64,000 nucleotides of DNA from the NCBI GenBank assembly GCA_047967505.1, contig CM106540.1; one strand, 5' to 3'. The stretch is from Dipteris shenzhenensis. Lineage: Eukaryota > Polypodiophyta > Polypodiopsida > Gleicheniales. Positions within the stretch are counted from its first letter, which is position 1; every line of letters starts with the position of its first letter. This document shows positions 57,524 to 64,000 of the stretch, one piece after another. Under the pieces are notes generated by a model. That model did no database searches, was not told where the DNA came from, and saw only the letters and a list, made by a program, of their open reading frames with translations. The position numbers and the translations under genes are program-made.

Positions 57524-57591
57524 TGGTGCCACTGCCCAGGATCAAACCTGGATCACCCGCGTGATAGGCGGGAATACTTACCACTATACTA
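57524..57591 (-). other. tRNA-Asp-complementary primer-binding site extended over most of the tRNA
   Basis: The plus strand begins TGGTGCCACTGCCCAGGATC two bases after the LTR. Its complement matches plant tRNA-Asp (GUC), as I recall the conserved sequence, from the 3' CCA end to about nucleotide 9, with roughly nine substitutions in 68 positions. The anticodon-arm complement CACCCGCGTGAYAGGCGGG is almost perfect. The complement of CCA (TGG) is encoded, and the 5' acceptor strand is absent, so this is not an ordinary tRNA gene. Normal plant Ty3/gypsy primer sites match only about 12-20 nt. Either reverse transcriptase copied far into the primer tRNA, or a tRNA pseudogene merged with the site. 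Confidence 0.7.
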
Positions 57592-57957
57592 TCACATTTT
57601 TGTATGATAATCTTGCTGTGCTTCTGGCATTTGCCTTTTTGACTAATTTAGCTTCAACCCATTTTGTAAAGTAATCAGTGGCCACAATGATGTAGCGTGT
57701 GTGTGTTCCTTTTGCTGCTAGATGTATGGGCCCACATAGTCAATCCCCCATTTTTTAAATGGTTTTTGTGCAACAACTAGTGTTAGGGGATTGAAGTCTT
57801 TGTGTTGTGGTTTAATAGTCCGTTGGCATACATCACAACCTTTTACATATTCATAGGCATCTGCCCACAGTGTTGGCCACCAGTAGCCTGCGAGGAGATC
57901 TTTTCTTGCTGTAGCTTCCCCTTGGAGGTGTCCTCCTGCAATGCCTTCATGGACTTC
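57592..57957 (-). pseudogene. Ty3/gypsy integrase N-terminal half, inverted
   Basis: On the minus strand: EVHEGIAGGHLQGEATARK, then LLAGYWWPTLWADAYEYV with the HHCC zinc finger pair CDVCQR, then WGIDYVGPYI. After a 1-2 base frame shift the start of the catalytic core follows (RYIIVATDYFTKWVEAKLV, with the first catalytic Asp), ending at SYKNVIV next to the tRNA-like sequence. The rest of the core lies on the opposite strand immediately to the right, so this piece is inverted. Confidence 0.85.
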
Positions 57958-58701
57958 ACCCAATTCGGATGCCCCATTGAAATTGTGTGGGATAGAGGCA
58001 CACATTTTGTCAATCAGGTAATCCACGAACTCTTGTCTGGCTTCATGGTAATCCATAGAAAAAGCACACCCTACTACCCCCAAGGGAATGGACTAGCAAA
58101 ATCCACCAACAAAATAATATGCATTATCCTCACCAAGGTAGTAGAACAACAACGTTCTGATTGGGTAGAGAAACTGAATGTTGCCTTATGGGCATACAAA
58201 ACCACATTCAAGGTCAGTATAGGGAACACACCTTTTCAATTGGTGTACGGCCTTGAAGTTGTGGTCCCACTCGAATTTGTAATACCAAGTCTGTGCATCA
58301 CAGTACAGGAACGCATGGAAGACCATAAATCCTTGAAAGAAAGGATCTATCAGTTGGAGAAGCATACAGAGACAAGACTAGTCACCTACCATGCCATGAC
58401 AATAGAAAAACGTAGAAGAAAGGCATGGTTTGATAGAAATCTAAAAGCTAAAGACATCAAGGAAGGCGACTTAGTCCTATTGTACAATGCCAATGTACAC
58501 AAGGGAAAACTGAAGTATCTAGGTCAAGGACCCTACCGAGTACGAAAGATGAATCCCATCGGAGTTGTGCTGCTAGAAACATTGGATGGAGTCCAATTCA
58601 ACACAATAATAAATGGGAGCCGACTGAAGCACTACTACATCAACACGCAAGCCATCCGCGACAACAATGAAGATTTGGGAAACCAAGTCTTCCTTAGTTA
58701 G
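57958..58701 (+). pseudogene. Ty3/gypsy integrase C-terminal half
   Basis: The plus-strand open frame begins to resemble integrase at FTQFGCPIEIVWDRGTHF (second catalytic Asp). It continues with STPYYPQGNGLAKSTNKI, where the catalytic Glu of the usual GLAEsxN block is replaced by Lys. WVEKLNVALWAYKTT, a GPY/F-like module (LGQGPYRVRKMNPIGVVLLE) and GSRLKHYYIN follow, with a stop at 58699-58701. No chromodomain is seen. The LKHY ending and tRNA-Asp primer suggest the Athila/Tat side of plant Ty3/gypsy (inference). The frame is open for 248 codons but cannot be functional alone. Confidence 0.85.
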
Positions 58702-59603
58702 GATTAGATTCACGAGCACTCACTAGCATATGCACATTTTTGCACATATAATTTGCACTAGATTGTTACACGCACACTCACTGGCATATGCACATTTTTG
58801 CACATGTAGGAAGACCTAATCAATTTCGTATTAGGGATGATTGAGTCTTAGTTTCCCTATTAAATCCCACAAATAAGCATATAGTTAGACACATCACATG
58901 CACTCACACGATTTTGCAGAGGCACATAATAGATTGCATCAATAATAGTATCATACACTCTCATTCCATACTCTCAAAGCATGCAATGAATTCACAAGCA
59001 TGACAAGAAGCTATGCCAAAACTCAAGATAAATTGGCAAAAGAGTCTGCAGCCTCCGCAACGATACCCCCGCCAAACATCACAGTTGTGTCCTATATGCT
59101 ATAAGGGGAAAATTTTATTGTGAGCTTTTTAATGCGAGCTTTTTTGGAAATTTATCAAAGTTTGCGAGCTTTTTTAGAGTCCCATAAAAAAAGACCTACT
59201 AATCAAAAAATAACAAAGTAATTACTTATCCTGTATCTATGGATTTATCCTAGGAATACCAAAGCAATTAGCAATTCTATGGACTAAAAAAGACAAAGCT
59301 ATTAATCCAAGTAATTTATATTGCAAGTCAGTAATAAATGATATCATATATAAAAATGAGCCATCACAATACCAACAAATATGTATTATGCATTCAAGTC
59401 TATGGATTGTTGCTAAGGCAACAAAGGTTTAATGAAACTTCAAGTAAGCATATGCCAATTTTCATGTAGTTCTATTATTTGAAAAGGCCAAAGCAATTAG
59501 TAAAATGTTCCACATTAAGAACATTGTGTTGACTCAACACAACAAATTTTGAGCAAAAAAAAGTGTCACATCAAAAAGTGGGCTATCATAACACCAACCA
59601 AGT
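58702..59603. other. Spacer with small direct repeats
   Basis: No gene. A segment with GGCATATGCACATTTTTGCA occurs at about 58727 and 58784. Two related blocks ending TCTATGGATTG lie near 59366-59416 and 59585-59632. No Mutator terminal inverted repeat could be identified here. Confidence 0.5.
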
Positions 59604-62600
59604 TTATATTTTGCATTCAGGTCTATGGATTGATCCTAGGTCGACTAAGCACTGATGAAACATCCATAGTGGAAAGGGTTGGTTGATGAATAAGCATGTG
59701 TTGATTTGGATCCAATCCCAATACACGGATGAAGATGTAATAGATATGTTTGCATGCCAGGTAAGGTTTTTGACCCAACTCTCTTTTTTGAAAATCTGGA
59801 CATGTACACATGGGTTCAGTCTCTTGATGTGCACATCGTAAGACATCCGAGCCTTGTCAGACCCAGTTGTTCTCAAATGGAAAATACTATGATGAAAAAG
59901 CTCCACTGTCATTTCTCCCATGACAACAGCGTGCATAGATTGAGCACTAGCTATTCTTTTTGCAGCCTCCTTAGATATGCCATGCCTCCATTTTGTGGTT
60001 CTTACCAATGTGTGTTGAGCTAAATTCCTTGGTATGGATGCCGACCCTCCATGTGCATCACAAAAATTAGTTGGCATCGGTGCTGATCCTTGAGGTACAT
60101 TTGGTGTCCTCCAATTTACATGGGGTTGATCCACTATTTGCAGTCTAAAACCAGCCTTGATGAGATTGCCTATCTCCTCACTTGTGATGTTTGTTTCCAC
60201 ATCCACCTTCCACACAGATGGACGTTCAGGAACATGCATGATATTATGATCTAGGTGCCATGTATGAGTTATATCATCATTACAAAGCCACATCCATTGT
60301 GCTTTTGGTCCTCCTACCCTTGGATGCCGCCGTTCAGAGTAGAAACAGGGTGCCACCACTCCTTGTGAACTGCTTTGTATATATCGATTACACTTAACCT
60401 TTCCATCTATGAATCCAAGACACTTCACTTTAGAGTTTTTGGAGGTCCTTCGAATTGCCCAAAAGGTACGATGGATAGGCACCTCAACAATAGAGAGGCC
60501 ACTAGGAAGGCCTCCTTGTCTCATAGGTGGAGCCGTTGGGGCTTGTTCTCTTGTGGGCATGGTCTCATTCTGAGCTCCTTCAGCTTCCCCTACATTGCCA
60601 TGTTTTTCCCATGATGTTTTTGTAGACTCCCCTTGAACTCCACCTTGCTCCATTGTGGAAGCCTCAACATCCAGTGGTTGGGTATTACCTTGCGGTTTTA
60701 TTGAATGCCAATCTCCACCTTCTGTCTCGAACCTAATTTTTCTCGGCCGCCCTCTTTGCTTACGATCTCTGGTCTCCATCACATACCCTGGCTTGTGTGA
60801 GGTGTTTTCTAAATGTATACTTGATGACTTGCTTCTCTTTCTTTGGACTGTTACCTTATCCCCATGTAATGGTCTTGGTTCTTCATACATTGGTGTCCCT
60901 GCAACTCTTTCATGCACCATTTGTGCAACTTGTGCTGGTGAAGGTGTACTCCTTGAGGCCACTCTTTGCATCAAGGCTTCCAAGTTAGGACCATCCCCAA
61001 CATGCCTTCCAATCATATATGCATATTGTTTGGCACTTTGTAATAGGGCATTTGCCATGTCCGAGACGCAACAATCATATAATTGTATCTTTGTCTTAAA
61101 CCCTTCTCCTGCTAGCCAACTACCATGCATGCTTTCAGCTAGATTTGACCTTGGAGTGTGTGCCTCCTCCAAGGAACTCTTTGTTACCTGTGGTAAAAAG
61201 GGAGGTAATTAGATTGGCTTATTACATTTATTTAGCTTACTACATTTATCTACAAAATACATACCGCGCTCATGAGATTCCCCCAATGGGCAATCTGCAC
61301 ATCCCACCAAGTAAACCATATGTCCATTGAAGGAATGTCAGCCACACGGACGTGTCCTACATGCCACCACTTCCGAATGAGCTTTGCTTGGTTGGTAGCT
61401 TCTTGCTTTGTCTTACATAATCTCCAATTCTCACACATGGTGATATGCTCGTTCCTCATATCCTCTTTGATGAATTTCCTTGTGTGCTTATGCAAGCTTT
61501 GTTCCCAATGGAAGAGACATGAGCGCTCTCTCCCAACAATTATGTTGTTTGGACCCCCATTGAAAATAGTTCTCACAGCTATCCAATTTGCTCCAGCTTC
61601 ATCAGACATGAAACCATGAAAATCTGCAGGGGGATACCGACATTCTTTCATTGTGGCATTCAACATCTCCCAAAATAGGATTTGGCTTGTAGCATCTTCA
61701 TCTTTCATCTCACATGTGGCGATGGTCATTAATTCCTGCACACTGGTAGACAAAGCCAACATTATTAAATATTATACCACAACTCTCTTGATGATAGCAA
61801 CATAAGTACATAAGGATGGAGGGAAGTTATACCTAGGATCATAAACATGACATGCCATTGTGCTCCACCCAATCACTCGATAGGTGTGATCAAATTGTAC
61901 CCATGAATTCCTCAAATCACCATTTCCTCCTCTTCTCATGCGATTAACAAGATCCACACCAGATGCTGGACCATTGGTTGACATTTTAAAAACAAAACAT
62001 TTTTCATCTGGCAAGCCTTGCCCTGGAAAACGACTTCCATGGAAGAATGAATACATAGACCTTTTCTTTAGTAAAAGAAGGCTGTCATAACCTTCCCCAA
62101 CAGGTAACCTTGCCTTCTTCTCTTGTGCAACAATCTGTTTGAACCTGTAACATCAGAAGTCAACTATTTAGAAGGTCTTTATACCATTCTAAAGTTAAGT
62201 AAATTAAAAATCACTTAGCTACAAACAAACATACCGTTGATTCTCAACTAGTGGTACCAATTGCTCAAGAAAGTTGGTCAACTCTAGATCTCCCACACTT
62301 GCCCCTTCATTATTGTCTCCTCTCATCAATGATGAATTCAAGAGCTCCTTGGCAACACTCATTTGAGCTTTGCGTGGTCCAGCATTTTTATCCACCTTCA
62401 AAACATCTGCAACAAGCTTCTTTGTTTTCTCTATCATTGCCTTAGATGTTCCTGGCTGTACGGGGTGCTGATGTTCACCAACATGGACCATCAATCTAGT
62501 CATTGTTTCATCAAATGGCATTACATAATATACTATGCAATTACAAGTATCAATGCAATAAGCAGGCTTACGACAATAGTGATAAACAATCTTGTTCCTC

Positions 62601-63532
62601 TCCTCTTCAGTCAAGAGTCCAAGAGCAATCTTCTTTTGTAGGTAGCCTCTAAAAAAGGATGTGTTAAACTTCTTATTGTTTGCAAAATAAGGGCAAGTAA
62701 TTCTATGGCATTCTAATGAGCCAACACAGTAGCTAAGCCTTACTGTACATGAGATAGCCATGTTGGTGGTTGATGGTTTAGTCCATATGTGGCCATCAAA
62801 TTTTTGCTCCATGCCATTCATGCCATTGATGTTTCCAAAAGTTGGAGGAAATTCCAATAGCATACTTCCATTATATACCCTTGGTAATTCAGTGACTTGC
62901 TTCCTTTGCTTTATATTTGCAATCCGCGTTTTGTGTATATTGGCTTGCTTGTTCTCCATGATCCAAGGTATGATGCTTTTGCTAATCTGACATTCATCTT
63001 TTGAATGGTCCTCATTTGAGCCTTCAAGGTCAATGTGTGAAGTCTGCATCATCTGAATGTCAACATCAGTCCTCGACTTATAAGAATTGTGGTACATACC
63101 AGGCTTCTCAATGGAATTTAACTCTTCAAGATCCACGTAAGGAGATGGTTGAGAGGTTTTCTTTTCTTCTTTGCCAAACTCTTCGGAGTAAACTCTACTA
63201 GCAACACAACGTGATGATGAACCAGGCTCTTCAAGATCACTAATAGTACTTGCTGCCATGATTGTATTGTGGATGAGAGCATACCTTTTTGTCAAGGAGG
63301 CATCCAGTACGTAATGCTCTTGACCATCAATATCCCACTCAGATGAAAACTTTACCTTCATTGTTGCTTCACCTTCAATGACTGCCTTAAGGTAGATGAG
63401 CTTGTGCGTATGGGGAAGAAGGCTTTGAAGGAAATGTTTACTAACAATCCTTCTTCCATCCTTGAGCGGGATAGAGTGTGATAGATTCACTCCTTCAATA
63501 AGCCATTCAATAGAAGCCTCTTCTGTAGCCAT
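59604..63532 (-). mobile_element. Mutator-like (MULE) DNA transposon, coding part
   Basis: A minus-strand transposon gene of about 3.9 kb with four exons. The DDE architecture with CxxH between the second Asp and the Glu, and a C-terminal SWIM zinc finger, are Mutator-superfamily traits. Terminal inverted repeats and 8-11-bp target-site duplications were not found. The right end may lie beyond 64000. Confidence 0.8.
59604..63532 (-). pseudogene. MULE transposase, four exons, frameshift before the SWIM finger
   Basis: Start at the ATG of MATEEASIEWLIEG (63532). Introns at 62145-62234, 61743-61832 and 61188-61264 have GT..AG ends and keep the frame. Exon 1 ends with a Cys-rich module (CVGSLECHRITCPY, CRKPAYCIDTC, then HVGEHQHP) that looks like a WRKY/GCM1- or FLYWCH-type DNA-binding zinc finger. 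The catalytic core is spread over exons 2-4: first Asp in VQFDHTYRVIGW, second in HGFMSDEAGANW, CLFHW as the CxxH signature, and Glu in SNLAESMHGSW. Exon 4 adds a long variable segment. The SWIM finger (CTCPDFQKRE ... ACKH, near 59808-59745) is out of frame by a 2-bp insertion or 1-bp loss near 59803. Otherwise well preserved, so death is recent or the break is an annotation or assembly issue. Confidence 0.8.
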
Positions 63533-64000
63533 TTTGGATGACACAACAAAAGGTACCAAAGACAGAGGGAGCTCAGAGAAAGTGGTTATTAGAGGAGGTC
63601 AGAGAATACAGACAATCTTGAGAGCAAAGGGATGGTAATCCAACATGGCATTGAGAGCAGAGGGATGATAACCCAACACGGATCATGAAAATAAGAAGGG
63701 ATGAAAGAGAGAAATGCAGTGTGATGCAAAGCTAGAAGGCAACCAAAGAGACTTAGAAAGTAATGGTGGGAGAGAATGAAGAGGAGAAAATGACAAGAGA
63801 GTAGTATCAGGATGTGTGGTCACGAGAAAGCAGAGTGCAAATATTGAAAATGGATAGAGAATGGGTAGAGGATTGTGAAACAGGTGGTGTTTGAGCTAAT
63901 TCCAATGTCGATGATGCCTTGGCACCACAATGAGAAGTAGCCATGTGGCCATCATTACAACCCATTGAGCTGGAATGATGGTGAGAAAGGTGGCGGCCGA
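63533..64000. other. MULE 5' flank, purine-rich
   Basis: No gene. Two copies of a 34-bp block containing TTGAGAGCARAGGGATGRTAA lie at about 63616-63683. The promoter and terminal inverted repeat of the MULE would be expected here or beyond the window. Confidence 0.5.

Noticed and set aside
57524-57591. An ordinary nuclear tRNA-Asp gene
   Set aside because: The 5' acceptor strand does not pair, CCA is encoded, the anticodon base is changed, and it lies at the exact place of a primer-binding site next to an LTR.
60655-61212. A 185-codon plus-strand open frame
   Set aside because: Antisense shadow of MULE exon 4, which has catalytic motifs on the minus strand.
1-64000. CRISPR arrays, phage, toxin-antitoxin or other prokaryotic defence systems
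   Set aside because: All regularly spaced repeats seen are microsatellites, minisatellites or LTR-linked duplications. Gene structure is eukaryotic, with introns and LTR elements.

Overview
The window reads as repeat-dense nuclear DNA of a land plant with a large genome. Coding sequence is almost entirely retrotransposon and DNA-transposon derived, plant-type introns (77-90 bp, GT..AG) interrupt two transposon-like genes, a cytosolic plant tRNA-Asp can be recognised, and no operon-like layout, ribosome binding sites or prokaryotic genes are visible. The Mutator-like transposase at the right edge and the broken multi-exon gene at the left edge resemble proteins I associate with ferns, lycophytes and bryophytes rather than flowering plants. 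That placement is a weak inference from memory. No intact host gene was found.

Layout. 1-1986 (-): a decayed multi-exon gene of unknown family, abutting a Ty1/copia gag/LTR remnant (1987-3165). 3166-8620: non-coding DNA with small tandem duplications, a (GA)n tract and a weak tRNA-derived SINE candidate. 8626-14175 (-): a full-length family I copia element with 352-bp LTRs and target-site duplication ACTTC. 15686-18752 (+): an internally deleted family II copia element with TSD AAGGA. 19853-29239: a nest of remnants (family III end, family I solo LTR, 5'-truncated family I copy, complete but decayed family I copy) sitting beside a LINE 3' end. 30484-32683 (-): a very young non-autonomous LTR element with TSD AAGCA. 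36113-41858 (+): the least decayed family II copia, inserted into a 78-bp tandem array. 42955-48493 (-): a copia element whose two LTRs belong to different families. 51389-54170 (-): another non-autonomous LTR element, inserted into a compound microsatellite with TSD GATGA. 56402-58701: a rearranged Ty3/gypsy element with a 1.1-kb LTR, a primer-binding site that extends across most of tRNA-Asp, and an integrase broken by inversion. 59604-63532 (-): a four-exon Mutator-like transposase.

Autonomous copia families (I, II, III) supply Gag, protease, integrase, reverse transcriptase and RNase H. The two non-autonomous elements carry only LTRs, a tRNA-iMet primer site and a polypurine tract, so they must have been mobilised in trans. 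The family IV non-autonomous LTR and leader recur on the 5' side of a family III coding region, and the element at 51389-54170 shares terminal bases with the family III LTR. Together these suggest parasitic relationships and recombination between autonomous and non-autonomous lineages. Most pol genes are dead; many of their stop codons are TAG at positions where a sister copy in this window has CAG or TGG.

The observations most worth following are the Ty3/gypsy element (near-whole-tRNA complementarity, encoded CCA complement, a second 14-nt tRNA-complementary site in U5, and integrase inversion), the mixed-LTR chimera, and a near-perfect 24-bp-arm palindrome at 35289-35340.
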